DNA of 64,000 nt from Polyangium mundeleinium. Its GTDB lineage: Bacteria > Myxococcota_A > Polyangia > Polyangiales > Polyangiaceae. Under the pieces are notes generated by a model. It ran no database searches. It saw nothing but the letters and a program-made list of their open reading frames with translations, and was not told the origin of the DNA. Location: NCBI RefSeq assembly GCF_028369105.1, contig NZ_JAQNDO010000001.1:11192501-11256500 (forward strand), written 5' to 3'. The position numbers were made by a program, and so were the translations under genes. Positions 17,781-26,910 of the stretch are shown here, piece by piece (the first letter of the stretch is position 1; the number at the start of each line of letters is the position of its first letter).

Positions 17781-18767
17781 ATGAAAGACAAACACATCCT
17801 CGTGACGGGAGGCTTCGGCTTCCTGGGAAGCCATCTCGTCGAGCGCCTGCTCGCGGACGAAGACGCGCGCGTCCACGTCGTCGACAACCTCAGCACGAGC
17901 CCCCTCGATCACGAGGCCTTCGTGCGCCGCGTGAACAACCCGCGCCTCACGTACGACATCCTCTCCGTCGAGGACTACTACGCACGCGGCTCGTTCGCGC
18001 CCTTCGGCGAGATCTACCACCTCGCCTCGGTCGTCGGCCCTGTCGGCGTCCTCGCTCATTCCGGCAAGATCACGAAGAGCATCACGGACGACACCTACCG
18101 CGTGATCGACATCGCGAACCGCACGGGCGCGCGCCTCTGCGACGTCTCCACGAGCGAGATCTACGGCGGCGGCCGCGACGGCTACTGCTCCGAGAACGAC
18201 AACAAGATCATCACGCCCAAGGTCTCGGTCCGCCTCGAGTACGCCGTGGCCAAGCTCGCGTGCGAGATCGCGCTCGTCAACACGTGCAGGGTCTCGGAGC
18301 TCTTCGCCGTGATCATCCGCCCCTTCAACATCGCGGGGCCACGCCAGTCGGGCAAGGGCGGCTTCGTCCTGCCGCGCTTCATCAAGCAATGCCTCGCGGG
18401 CGAGCCGCTCACGGTCTACGGCGACGGCGGCATGATCCGCGCCTTCACGCACGTCGACGACGTCGCCGAGGGCATCGTCCGGGCGTTGCGCCTCGGCCGC
18501 CGCGGCGAGGCCTACAACATCGGCAACCCGCAGAACAAGATCAGCATCCGCGACCTCGCCGAGCGCACCGTGCGCATCACCGCCTCCGAGAGCCGCATCG
18601 ATTACGTGGACCCGAAGGCCCTCTTCGGCCCGCTCTTCGAGGAGGCGAACGACAAGTACCCCGACGCCGACAAGGCCATGGGCGAGCTCGGCTGGCGCCC
18701 TCGCTTCGACCTCGACACCGTCATTCGCGACAGCGTGGAGTACATTCGTGCGGGGCGCCTCGACTGA
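17781..18767 (+). CDS. NAD-dependent sugar epimerase/dehydratase
   Basis: 328 residues from ATG 17781. NAD loop GGFGFLGSHL at residues 10-19, a DVSTSEIYGGG segment carrying the catalytic Ser/Thr, and YAVAKLACE with the Tyr-x3-Lys pair. HLASVVGPVGV and GGMIRAFTHVDDV are typical of GalE/RmlB-like extended SDRs. It resembles UXS/ArnA-type decarboxylases and 4-epimerases; the substrate could be the GDP-6-deoxy-4-keto sugar or a UDP-sugar. Its end overlaps the next gene by 20 bp. Confidence 0.85.
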   Translation: MKDKHILVTGGFGFLGSHLVERLLADEDARVHVVDNLSTSPLDHEAFVRRVNNPRLTYDILSVEDYYARGSFAPFGEIYHLASVVGPVGVLAHSGKITKSITDDTYRVIDIANRTGARLCDVSTSEIYGGGRDGYCSENDNKIITPKVSVRLEYAVAKLACEIALVNTCRVSELFAVIIRPFNIAGPRQSGKGGFVLPRFIKQCLAGEPLTVYGDGGMIRAFTHVDDVAEGIVRALRLGRRGEAYNIGNPQNKISIRDLAERTVRITASESRIDYVDPKALFGPLFEEANDKYPDADKAMGELGWRPRFDLDTVIRDSVEYIRAGRLD

Positions 18768-19758
18768 TCTTCCTCCTCCGCCAAAGCTCTCGCCTCGGCC
18801 CCCTCGCCGCGATGGAGACGTGCGCCCGCGCGTCTCCGTCGTGATGCCGACGTACAAGCGCGCGCGCCTGCTCGGCGCGACGTTGCGCTCGATCCTCGCC
18901 CAGTCGTTCAGCGATTTCGAGCTGCTCGTCCGCGACGACGGCCCGGGCGGCGACGGCACCGAGGAGGCCGTGCGCGAGGCCGCGGCCGGGGATCCGCGGG
19001 TCAAATACCACCGCAATCCGAAGAACCTGCGCATGCCGGCGAACCTCAACGCCGGCATCGAGGACGCCGTCGGCGAGCTCATCGCGGTCTGCCACGACCA
19101 CGACCTTTACCACCCGGATTTCCTCGCCGAGCTCGTGCGCCTGCTCGATCGCCACCCGCGCGCGCTCTTCGCGCACACGGGCCTCGAAATGGTCGACCAG
19201 GACGATAGGCCCCTCGGCGCGGTCCACGTCGGCCCCTGGCCCGAGCTCACGCGTGGCCGGGCTTGGCTCGACTTCATGCTCCGGAGCTTCAGCTCCCCCG
19301 TCTGCGCGCTCACCCTCGTCCGGCGCGACGCGCACGAGCGGCTGGGCCTCTACGACCCCGCGTTTGGCTTCATCGCCGACGTCGAGATGTGGATGCGCCT
19401 CTGCGAGCACGGCGACGTCGCGTATGCGGCCCGCCCGCTCGTCCGCGTGCGCAACCGCGAAGACGGCCACGACGTCGACGTCAACCCGTGGCCGATCCAC
19501 GCGTTCTCCTTCGCCATTCACCGCAAGTACGTCCCGCGCCATTTCCAGGGACCGATGCGCCTCGCCAAGGAAGCCGCGCTCGCGCTCCGCGCCGACAAGC
19601 AGGTCCTGCACGAGGTCGCCTCGCGCCTCCGCCACGGAAAACCCATCGGCCTCGGCGCCTCGCTCGGCCCCCTGCGCGATCATGCGGGCCCCCTCTCCCG
19701 TGCCCTTTTGCCCCTCGTGGGCCCTCTGGAATCCCTTCTTTCGGAGAAACGCTCGTGA
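18748..19758 (+). CDS. GT2-family glycosyltransferase
   Basis: 336 residues from GTG 18748, within the end of the epimerase gene; a later start is possible because homology begins only at RVSVVMPTYKRARLL near residue 28. GT-A motifs are present: RDDGPGGDGT, CHDHDLYHPDFL in place of the DXD metal site, and a C-terminal EMWMRLCEHG (the ED-type catalytic base region). No membrane helices. Adds one sugar to the repeat unit; donor unknown. It overlaps the methyltransferase start by 4 bp. Confidence 0.85.
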   Translation: MRGASTDLPPPPKLSPRPPRRDGDVRPRVSVVMPTYKRARLLGATLRSILAQSFSDFELLVRDDGPGGDGTEEAVREAAAGDPRVKYHRNPKNLRMPANLNAGIEDAVGELIAVCHDHDLYHPDFLAELVRLLDRHPRALFAHTGLEMVDQDDRPLGAVHVGPWPELTRGRAWLDFMLRSFSSPVCALTLVRRDAHERLGLYDPAFGFIADVEMWMRLCEHGDVAYAARPLVRVRNREDGHDVDVNPWPIHAFSFAIHRKYVPRHFQGPMRLAKEAALALRADKQVLHEVASRLRHGKPIGLGASLGPLRDHAGPLSRALLPLVGPLESLLSEKRS

Positions 19759-20567
19759 AGACCTCGCTCCTCGTCGGCCAGAGCCCCCTCGACATGATCC
19801 CGCGCGTCCTCGACGAGATCGTGGGCACGCGGATCCTCGACGTCGGCTGCGGCGTCGGCGTCTATGGCTTCATGCTCCGGCATCGCTGGCAGGACACGCC
19901 GATCGGCTTTCGTCAGGTCCGCGAATACGACCGCCGCGACCCGCGCCTCGACGAGCCCGAGCTGCTCAGCGGCTGCGACCTCACGGTCCACAACCTCCGC
20001 CGCACGAGCCACCACCGGAGCTACGACGAGCTCGTCCTCGCCAGCGCCGACGCCCTCCCCTACCCCGACGATTACGTCGACACCCTGCTCTGCATCGAGG
20101 TCCTCGAACACCTCGACAAACCCGCGGCCCTGCGCGCCCTCCGCAATTTCGAGCGTATCGCCCGCAAGCGTATCGTCATCACCGTCCCGCGCGAGTCGCT
20201 CGACCCGCACACCGGCCACGACGAGCGCGCCTTCTTGCGCCTCGAGAACCCCGATCCCGACGTCCAGGCCTGGACCTTCGCCGAGACGCACCGCTCGGCC
20301 TTCACGCCCTCCGAGCTGCGCTCCCTCGGCTTTCGTTGCGGCCGCAAGGTCGAGCCGGGCCCGCGCGCCCCGCTCCAGCTCGCGATGGCGCTCTGGCAGA
20401 CGTATGGCCCGCCCGGCGGCCAGCTCCTCGCCGTGAAGGACCTCGACAAACCCGAACGCCAGAGCCGCGGCGCGCTCCCGCCGCCGCCCGCGATCACCGA
20501 GGGATTCCCCGATTACCGGCCCGCGGAGCGCCGCCCCGCGCACACCCCCGCCGCCGAGGTCGGCTGA
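19755..20567 (+). CDS. class I SAM-dependent methyltransferase
   Basis: 270 residues from GTG 19755, coupled to the preceding stop (GTGA). SAM loop RILDVGCGVGVYGFML, followed by DALPYPDDYVDTLLCIEVLEHL, the acidic post-II and motif IV pair of the methyltransferase 11 family, then KRIVITVPRES. The last 60 residues are Pro-rich and unlike typical members. Probably O-methylates a sugar or a polymer end; this is inferred from its place between glycosyltransferase and polymerase genes. Confidence 0.82.
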   Translation: MKTSLLVGQSPLDMIPRVLDEIVGTRILDVGCGVGVYGFMLRHRWQDTPIGFRQVREYDRRDPRLDEPELLSGCDLTVHNLRRTSHHRSYDELVLASADALPYPDDYVDTLLCIEVLEHLDKPAALRALRNFERIARKRIVITVPRESLDPHTGHDERAFLRLENPDPDVQAWTFAETHRSAFTPSELRSLGFRCGRKVEPGPRAPLQLAMALWQTYGPPGGQLLAVKDLDKPERQSRGALPPPPAITEGFPDYRPAERRPAHTPAAEVG

Positions 20568-20580
20568 ACCTCCGGGGCCC

Positions 20581-22038
20581 ATGGACGCGACGATCGCCCG
20601 GCCATTCGCCACCACGGCGGGAGCCCGCCCGGGAGGCCTCCTCGACCGTCGTTACGGCCCGCTCGTCCTCCATGCGTTCCTCGTTTTGCTCGGCTTCACC
20701 ACGCTCGGCTTCGCCGAATCGCCCGCCACCACGCTCTACGTCACCGGCGCCGCCGTCACCGTCGTCTTTCCGTGGATCATTCTCCTCGAAATTCGACGCG
20801 CGCCGCTCGGCCTGAGCCCGATCTCTTTTTACTTCGGCTGGAACACCGTGTCCCTCGGCCTCGCGGCCATCCACCACGGCAACAAGCTTGCCGACGGCAT
20901 CCCCATTCGCTTCAGCGTCCAGACGATCTATCCGGACGAGCTCGCCGCGGGGTATGTCATGTACCTCCTCGGCTCGTTCGGCCTCCACGCGGGGCTCCAG
21001 TTCGTACGACCGATTCCGAAGCCCGGGGAGCGCTCGCCGTCCGGCGGCTCGGGCTTCTTGCTTCTCTGGGTGATCGGCATCCTCGTCCGGTTCGGCGACA
21101 AATTCATCGTCGGGATCGGCGCGTTCGGCGGCCTCTTGCAATGGGGTTCGCTCGCGGCGCTCACCCGATACGTCATTTTCGAGTCCAAGGACTACCGGCG
21201 GGCCTCGTTCTGGCTCCTCATCACCCTCGGCACGGCCATCGAGTTCGCGGTCAACCTGCGCGCGGGCTCGAAGGCGTTCCTCATGTTCAGCTTCCTCCCC
21301 GCCGGCCTCCTCTTCGCCCGCGAGCGCGCCTTGCGCCGCTGGCTGCCGGTCCTCGGGCTCGCGCTCACGGCATTTTACCTCGGCGTCGTCGCGCCCGTCG
21401 TCGCCGCCTCCCGCCAGGCGACGGAGCTCGCCGGCGAGAGCCAGAGCGATCGTATCGTCCGCACCTATTCGCAGGGTGAGTATGGCGAAGGCGACGGCAT
21501 CGAAGAGCAGGCCACCGCCTTCTTCGAGCGCTCCTTCGAGCCGATCCCCGCCTCGTTCCTGTACGGTGAGGTCGAGCGGCACGGCCTCCGCTGGGGCGAT
21601 ACCTTCGATTACCTGGCCTACGCCTTCGTCCCCCGCATCTTCTGGCCCGACAAACCGACCGTCTCCCGCGGCGGCTGGTTCTACTATTACATCGGCGCCG
21701 CCCGCACCGAGGCCGAGGCCACGACCTCCATCGCGCAGACCGCCGCCGGCGAGATGTACTGGAACTTCGGCTTCCCCGGGGTCATCCTCGGCCTCGCCGC
21801 GATTGGCGCGCTGTTTGGCTCCCTCTGGCGGCTCACGACGGCGTTCCCCGAGCAGGATCCGATCCGGCTCGTGCTTTACATCGGCATCGTCTTCAACATG
21901 ATCGACATGTCCGAGGCGGGGACCACCGTCGTCAACATTGCCTTCCGCACCATTGTCCTCGTCCCGTCGATGTACCTCCTCGACCGCACGGCGAAAAGGC
22001 GCGCGGAGGCCCTCGCCGGAGTACGGTCCCCCTCATGA
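20581..22038 (+). CDS. wzy: Wzy-type O-antigen/EPS polymerase
   Basis: 485 residues with about ten hydrophobic segments and a long hydrophilic periplasmic loop (about residues 270-380: ATELAGESQSDRIVR, then EGDGIEEQATAFFERSFEP) and the conserved PRIFWPDKP motif seen in oligosaccharide repeat-unit polymerases. It should join flipped repeat units at the outer face of the inner membrane. The stop overlaps the acyltransferase start by 4 bp. Confidence 0.85.
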   Translation: MDATIARPFATTAGARPGGLLDRRYGPLVLHAFLVLLGFTTLGFAESPATTLYVTGAAVTVVFPWIILLEIRRAPLGLSPISFYFGWNTVSLGLAAIHHGNKLADGIPIRFSVQTIYPDELAAGYVMYLLGSFGLHAGLQFVRPIPKPGERSPSGGSGFLLLWVIGILVRFGDKFIVGIGAFGGLLQWGSLAALTRYVIFESKDYRRASFWLLITLGTAIEFAVNLRAGSKAFLMFSFLPAGLLFARERALRRWLPVLGLALTAFYLGVVAPVVAASRQATELAGESQSDRIVRTYSQGEYGEGDGIEEQATAFFERSFEPIPASFLYGEVERHGLRWGDTFDYLAYAFVPRIFWPDKPTVSRGGWFYYYIGAARTEAEATTSIAQTAAGEMYWNFGFPGVILGLAAIGALFGSLWRLTTAFPEQDPIRLVLYIGIVFNMIDMSEAGTTVVNIAFRTIVLVPSMYLLDRTAKRRAEALAGVRSPS

Positions 22039-23078
22039 GCCGCGACGAACGAGGGACGAACGAGCCGGCCCGCATCGCCGGCCTCGACACGCTCCGCTTC
22101 TTCGCGGCGGCGATGGTCGTCCTGAGTCACCTCGGCCCGCCGCCCTTGCTCGCGGGCCTCGAACGCACGAACCGCGTCGCCTGGTTCCTCTCCGCCTCGT
22201 ATGGCGTCGCCTGGAATGGCCCGGCCGCGGTCATCGTCTTTTTCGTCATCTCGGGCCTCTGCATCCACTGGCCCACGCTCACGCGGCGCCCCCACTGGCC
22301 CGAGTATTTCGTCCGCCGCTACGTCCGGATCGGCATTCCCCTCCTCGCCTCGATTGCCCTCTCGTCCGCCGTCGGCATCCCTTACGTCGGCCTCTCCGCG
22401 TCGATCCTGTGGAGCCTCCAGTGCGAGCTCATTTACTACACCCTTTATCCGCTCCTCCTCGCCCTTCGTGATCGGTTTGGCTGGCGCCCGCTCCTCGCGG
22501 GCTCGTTTGCCCTCGCGACGGCGGTGATCGTCCTCGTCGATCCGCGCGCGCTCCCGTACCCGGCGTATGGCTGGGCGCTGCAATGGGTCATCGGCTTGCC
22601 CTGCTGGCTGCTCGGTTGCTTGCTCGCCGAACGAATTCAAGAGCGCCCGGCCCGAACGAACCCCCGCATCTGGGCCTTCCGCCTCGCCGTCTGGCTCGCG
22701 AGCGCGGGGGCCCTCGCGCTCCGGTTCCATTCTCCGATCGGGTATCCCTGGACCCTGAACGCCTTCTCGCTCCTCGTGTATGCGTGGCTCCTCGTGGAGA
22801 TCCCGCACCTCGCGGCCTCGCGCGTGCCCCGTTTCTCCGAGCGCCTCGGCCTCTTCAGCTACTCGCTTTACCTCGTCCACCTCGCGGCGTGGGAGCTCTT
22901 CAAGAAATACTATCGCCTCAACCTCGGCTACTTCGTCGATTGGGCGCTCCTCATGGCCCTCTCGCTCGGCGTCGCCTATGTGTTTTTCCTCGTCTGCGAG
23001 GACCCGTCGCAGAAGCTCGCGCGGCGCCTCGCGAAATCCCTCCGCCCGAAACCCGCGGCGCCGCTGCCGACCGCCTGA
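22035..23078 (+). CDS. acyltransferase 3 family (OafA-like) protein
   Basis: 347 residues from ATG 22035. RIAGLDTLRFFAAAMVVLSH near the start is the family signature with its conserved Arg and the catalytic-type His; about ten membrane helices follow; FFVISGLCIHWPTL matches the second conserved block. These inner-membrane proteins O-acetylate sugars. It lies between the polymerase and an acetylesterase, so the polymer probably carries acetyl groups that can be added and removed. Confidence 0.88.
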   Translation: MSRDERGTNEPARIAGLDTLRFFAAAMVVLSHLGPPPLLAGLERTNRVAWFLSASYGVAWNGPAAVIVFFVISGLCIHWPTLTRRPHWPEYFVRRYVRIGIPLLASIALSSAVGIPYVGLSASILWSLQCELIYYTLYPLLLALRDRFGWRPLLAGSFALATAVIVLVDPRALPYPAYGWALQWVIGLPCWLLGCLLAERIQERPARTNPRIWAFRLAVWLASAGALALRFHSPIGYPWTLNAFSLLVYAWLLVEIPHLAASRVPRFSERLGLFSYSLYLVHLAAWELFKKYYRLNLGYFVDWALLMALSLGVAYVFFLVCEDPSQKLARRLAKSLRPKPAAPLPTA

Positions 23079-23086
23079 CGCGCGCC

Positions 23087-23986
23087 ATGCGCAGAAACCT
23101 CCGCGCCGCCGCGATCCTCGCCCTCCCCTTCGCCGCCGGAGCGCTCGCCAGCGCGCTCGTGTTTCGCCACATGGCCAAACCCGCCCCGGCGCCGCGCCCC
23201 GAGGCCACGATCCCCGCCCGCGTCACGCTCCCGCCCGAGCACCTCGGCGTGCTTTCGTTGTTCGTGCTTGCCGGCCAGTCCAACATGTCGGGCCGGGCGG
23301 CTTTGCCGAACCCGCTTCCTGCGCCGGTTCCCGGCGTCTACATCTTCGGCAACGACGGCCGCTGGCACGAGGGCCGCGAGCCGGTTGATTTCGCCGAAGG
23401 CCAGATCGACGACGTCTCTGCCGACCCCGGCGCGGGCGCCGGCCCTTCCGTGGCATTCGCCGCCGCGCTCCGCGACAAACACAAAGATCGACCCATCGGC
23501 CTGATTCCTTGCGCGAAAGGCGGCTCGTCCCTCGCGGAATGGCGCCGCCACCTCGGCGACGACACCCTGTACGGCGCGTGCTTGAAGCGCGCCCGCGCGG
23601 CGTCCACCGCGGGCACGGTCTCCGGCGTCCTGTTCTTTCAGGGCGAAACGGACGCCATGGATCCCGCCCTCACGGCGGCGGAGGCGCACCCCGATCCGTC
23701 GAAATGGGCCGCTGCATTCGGAGCTTTCGTCGCCGACCTCCGCCGCGACCTCGGCGCGCCCGATCTGCCCGTCGTGTTCGCCGAGCTCGGTTCGCGCCCG
23801 ACGGACAGCCGTTTCCCCGCGTGGGAGCGCGTCAAGGAGCAGCAACGTGCGGTCGCGATTCCGGGCGTCGCGCGCATTCGCACGGACGACCTGCCGCTCC
23901 AGGATGCCGTGCATTTCGGAGGGGAAGGGCAGGAGGCCATCGGGAGGCGATTTGCGGAGGCGATGGAGGGGTTGCTCCGACGATGA
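23087..23986 (+). CDS. SASA/SGNH-type carbohydrate acetylesterase
   Basis: 299 residues from ATG 23087. A single N-terminal hydrophobic segment (LPFAAGALASALVF) suggests a membrane-anchored periplasmic protein. The esterase domain has FVLAGQSNMSGR with the catalytic Ser in block I, GGSSLAEWR, FFQGETDA, and DAVHFGGEGQEAIG with the Asp-x2-His pair. Sialate O-acetylesterase-like enzymes remove O-acetyl groups from sugars. It is the last gene of the first polysaccharide block. Confidence 0.88.
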   Translation: MRRNLRAAAILALPFAAGALASALVFRHMAKPAPAPRPEATIPARVTLPPEHLGVLSLFVLAGQSNMSGRAALPNPLPAPVPGVYIFGNDGRWHEGREPVDFAEGQIDDVSADPGAGAGPSVAFAAALRDKHKDRPIGLIPCAKGGSSLAEWRRHLGDDTLYGACLKRARAASTAGTVSGVLFFQGETDAMDPALTAAEAHPDPSKWAAAFGAFVADLRRDLGAPDLPVVFAELGSRPTDSRFPAWERVKEQQRAVAIPGVARIRTDDLPLQDAVHFGGEGQEAIGRRFAEAMEGLLRR

Positions 23987-23992
23987 GTTCGC

Positions 23993-24581
23993 CTACTCGT
24001 CCACGACGCGAATGGGCATCCAATCGAACCCGGTGACGCCCGCGTCGTGGAAGATGCGCCACACCTTGGGAGTGACGAGGAACCAGGGGTACGGGAAGAG
24101 AGCGTCGCTCACGTCGCCGTCGAAGCGCGCATCGCCGAACCATTCCCAGGTCACGTTGACGTCACGAATGTCGGCCAGGTCCGAGGCGCGGTAGACGAGG
24201 CGGAGGGGGACCTCCGAGGGCGTATCGAAGCCGCTCCGGCCGCATGCGCAAAGTTCGGAGGGCTCGATTCCCGTCGAACGTGGTGACAGCGGCGGCATCG
24301 TGTGCGCAGCGCAGATCTGCCGCCACGGGAGCTGAATGTGGCCCCTCTTTTCGAAGGCTGCGAAGACACCTCGGAACGAGATCCCGGTCAAGCCGCTTTC
24401 CGCGAGCGTGCCGGCCAGCTTCTCGTCGACGAGCATGTCTGTTTCGTCGAGGGTGACGATGGTGAAGAACGCGCCTTCTTCGATACTCTGCCACGTCGGG
24501 ACCGCATCCCACCGGGTCCAGGAGCGTGTGTGGCCCCCCTTGGATGTCGTTGCTGATCAGGAGTCGAACCTCTGTCCTCAT
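23993..24581 (-). pseudogene. frameshifted immunity-like protein gene
   Basis: Two frames complement each other. One starts at ATG 24581 (MRTEVRLLISNDIQG); the other continues from about 24540 (RWDAVPTWQSIEEGAFF) through SGLTGISFRGVFAA, CACGRSGFDTPSE and PWFLVTPKVW to the stop at 23993. They change over near a C6 tract at 24534-24539, so a one-base indel explains the split; the whole would be about 195 residues. The shape (a CxCG pair and a terminal VTGFDWMPIR segment) resembles myxobacterial immunity proteins paired with polymorphic toxins, but the match is weak. An alternative short protein from ATG 24436 (147 residues) is possible. Confidence 0.5.
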
Positions 24582-24599
24582 GTCGCGCCTCGATGGCAG

Positions 24600-24722
24600 T
24601 TACTTTCCGAAATACGGCCTGATGGCGTCGAGCCAGTGCGCGTGGTCCTTGTAGACCTTTTGGTACACCCTCCACAGCTCCTCAGGGCGCCTCGTCCTCA
24701 TGATCTGCTCCAGCGAGCCCAT
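24600..24722 (-). pseudogene. 3' end of a possible toxin gene
   Basis: About 40 codons from ATG 24722 (MGSLEQIMRTRRPEELW) ending HWLDAIRPYFGK, 19 bp upstream of the immunity-like gene on the same strand. Farther upstream the frame is antisense to the lectin-like fragment on the other strand, so real homology seems to stop near 24725-24750. Size, charge and position fit the last part of a toxin whose immunity gene follows; no toxin family is identified. Confidence 0.35.
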
Positions 24723-24749
24723 GGGGACCAAGGTCGCCACCAGCACGCC

Positions 24750-24888
24750 CGTGGTGAGCCGCGTCGGTGACGGCCGGCTCGTGGTCTTCATCTGGTCCGG
24801 ATCGGAGCTCGCCTACGCCGTGCAATCCACCGCTGGCTGGACGCAGTGGTCCAACTGGCAGACGCTCCCTTTGCCCGCCGGCTTCTGA
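24750..24888 (+). pseudogene. 3' fragment of beta-propeller lectin-like gene
   Basis: About 45 codons reading DGRLVVFIWSGSELAYAV then GWTQWSNWQTLPLP, the blade pattern of PLL/sialidase-like propellers common in myxobacteria. Only the last blade is present and no start is credible. It abuts the minus-strand toxin fragment, so the junction near 24725-24750 looks like a rearrangement point. Confidence 0.45.
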
Positions 24889-24903
24889 CGCTCCCGCCGC
24901 GAC

Positions 24904-26028
24904 TTAATTGCAGGTAGCGCCGTCCACGAAGCACTTCTGAAAGTTGCAGCGGCATTGCACCTGCCGGCCACCCGGCAGGTCCGTGCTCCAGCCGTCCTTG
25001 GAGCAATCCGAGAACGAGCAACGCGTCCGCGCCGTCTCCCCGCCGGGCAAATCCGTGTCCCAGCCGTTTTTCAGGCAATCCGAGAACGAACACCGCGTCC
25101 GCGCCGTCGCCCCGTCCGAAAAGCTCGTCTCCCAGCCGTCCTTCATGCAATTGGAAAACGAGCACCGCGTCCGCGCCGTCGTTCCATCGGGGAAGCGGGC
25201 TTCCCAGCCGTCTTTCATGCAGTCGCCGAAGGAGCAACGCACGTCGACGTCGCCCTCCGGGGTCGAGGTCGTCCAGCCGTCCTTCAAGCAATTGCTGAAC
25301 TTGCACCGGCCCGAGGCGAAGACCGCGGCAGCCACGTAACGCGCCGTCTTCGCCTGGGCTTTTCGTTCGACCTCCTGCGCCGCGGCCTCGGCGGCGACAC
25401 GCTCGGCTTCGAGCTTGCGAAACCTGGCGACGTCGCTGGCCGCGCTGGCCCATTTCAGCTTCTTCGCGTCGTCCCCCGCGCGATGGAGGCATTCTCCCAC
25501 GAAGGAAGGGACATCGTCCGCGGACACGTTCGGCCTCACGCGGGCGCAAGCCCGAAGGACGACGGCGTCAGCCTCGGGGCTCACGGCGACGTTGACGAGG
25601 ACGTCGAAAAGCTCGAGCGAGGGCGCCTTTTCGAGGGCCTTGTCGAGGTAACCCACGGCCTCCGTTTCGAGCTTGCCCACCTCCATTTCGCCGGTTCTCG
25701 CCGCTTTCGTCCGCCGGGCTTCGATCACGAGCTCGGCGAAGGACCTGGCGTCGCCGACCAGGTCCTTGCCATCTGCGATCTTGGTGCGCAGCGACGTGAG
25801 TTCCGCCTGAATCTCCTCGACGCGCGTATCCTCTGCCGCAGCTTCTTGTTCTGCCTCCGCGGCCCGCGCGGCGGAGCGATTCTCCGCGGGGACCTGGATC
25901 GGCTCGGGCTCGTTAAAGCCGCTCGTCTGCATTTGCAGGGGGATGAGCGAACACCCCATGCCGAAAACGACGGGGAGCGCAGCAACCAGCGCGCGCATCT
26001 GCCTCGCTCGGATCCCGGGACGTGCCAT
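24904..26028 (-). CDS. lipoprotein with CxFxxC-KDGW repeats
   Basis: 374 residues from ATG 26028. The signal peptide ends in a lipobox (ALPVVFGMGC), so the product is an exported lipoprotein. Residues ~40-240 are Ala/Glu-rich, partly coiled-coil (AARAAEAEQEAAAEDTRVEE). The last ~125 residues hold five ~22-residue repeats plus a partial sixth, consensus RCSFSDCxKDGWxTxxPxG, each with two cysteines four apart. I do not know this repeat family by name. The cysteine pairs could form disulfides or bind metal. It stands alone, divergent from the downstream polysaccharide block. Confidence 0.75.
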   Translation of the reverse strand: MARPGIRARQMRALVAALPVVFGMGCSLIPLQMQTSGFNEPEPIQVPAENRSAARAAEAEQEAAAEDTRVEEIQAELTSLRTKIADGKDLVGDARSFAELVIEARRTKAARTGEMEVGKLETEAVGYLDKALEKAPSLELFDVLVNVAVSPEADAVVLRACARVRPNVSADDVPSFVGECLHRAGDDAKKLKWASAASDVARFRKLEAERVAAEAAAQEVERKAQAKTARYVAAAVFASGRCKFSNCLKDGWTTSTPEGDVDVRCSFGDCMKDGWEARFPDGTTARTRCSFSNCMKDGWETSFSDGATARTRCSFSDCLKNGWDTDLPGGETARTRCSFSDCSKDGWSTDLPGGRQVQCRCNFQKCFVDGATCN

Positions 26029-26169
26029 GGAAGGAATGCTACCGCGGTGAGGCGCACGGGCGCAATCCGCGCCGCGGTCGCGCGAGGACCACGTGATGCC
26101 CCCGCGCAGGGGAAACCGCTGCGCGCCCTTGCCTCGGCGCTCCGGCTTCTTCACCATGCGCTCCGGCAC

Positions 26170-26904
26170 ATGGCGTCGCTCGATGACATCACCAAGCGCT
26201 ACTACGAGACGACGGCCTCGCGTGGCCACCGCCCGACCGCCGAGCACTACGCCACGAGCGCCGCGGGCCTCCTGCGCCGCCTCGGTCCTTGGATCCCGAG
26301 CGATCGCACGACGCCGTGCCTCGACCTCGCCTGCGGCTGCGGCGAGCTCATCTACGCGCTCGAACAACGCGGGTTCGCCCGTACACACGGCGTCGACCTC
26401 TGCGTCGAGGAGCTCGACGAGGCCCGCAAGTTCGTGCGCGCCGAGCTCGTCGTCAGCGACGTGATCGATCACCTCGCGGCCCAGCGCGAGGGCTCCTTCG
26501 GCTTCGTGACGGCCTTCAACATCGTCGAGCATCTGCCCAAGGAGCGGCTCGTCGACTTCTTCCGCGAGGCGCGCCGCGTGCTGCGCCCCGGAGGCGCGCT
26601 CGTGGGCATGGTGCCGAACGCGGTCTCTCCGTTCGGCGCGGCGGCGCGCTACTGGGACATCACGCACCAGATCGCGTTCACGCCGAACAGCCTCACGCAG
26701 CTCGCGGCGATGACGGGCTGGGGCGACCGCGTGGAGTTCCGCGAGTGCGGCCCGGTGCCGTACGGCGTGAAGAGCGCGATCCGATATGTCGCCTGGCGCG
26801 CGCTGCGCGGCGCGATCGCGGCGTGGTTTCTCGTGGAGAACGGGGCGCCGCGTGACGGGATTTATTCGTCGGACATGCTCTTCCGGCTGCGAAAGGAATC
26901 CTGA
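26170..26904 (+). CDS. class I SAM-dependent methyltransferase
   Basis: 244 residues from ATG 26170. SAM loop CLDLACGCGELIYAL, acidic DLCVEELDEARK, and FGFVTAFNIVEHLPKERLVDF followed by RRVLRPGGALVGMVPN, the methyltransferase 11/23 pattern. WDITHQIAFTPNSLTQLA is typical of methyltransferases in capsule and O-antigen loci. It opens the second polysaccharide block and is 6 bp from the next gene. Probable sugar or polymer-end methylation. Confidence 0.85.
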   Translation: MASLDDITKRYYETTASRGHRPTAEHYATSAAGLLRRLGPWIPSDRTTPCLDLACGCGELIYALEQRGFARTHGVDLCVEELDEARKFVRAELVVSDVIDHLAAQREGSFGFVTAFNIVEHLPKERLVDFFREARRVLRPGGALVGMVPNAVSPFGAAARYWDITHQIAFTPNSLTQLAAMTGWGDRVEFRECGPVPYGVKSAIRYVAWRALRGAIAAWFLVENGAPRDGIYSSDMLFRLRKES

Positions 26905-26910
26905 GGCGCC

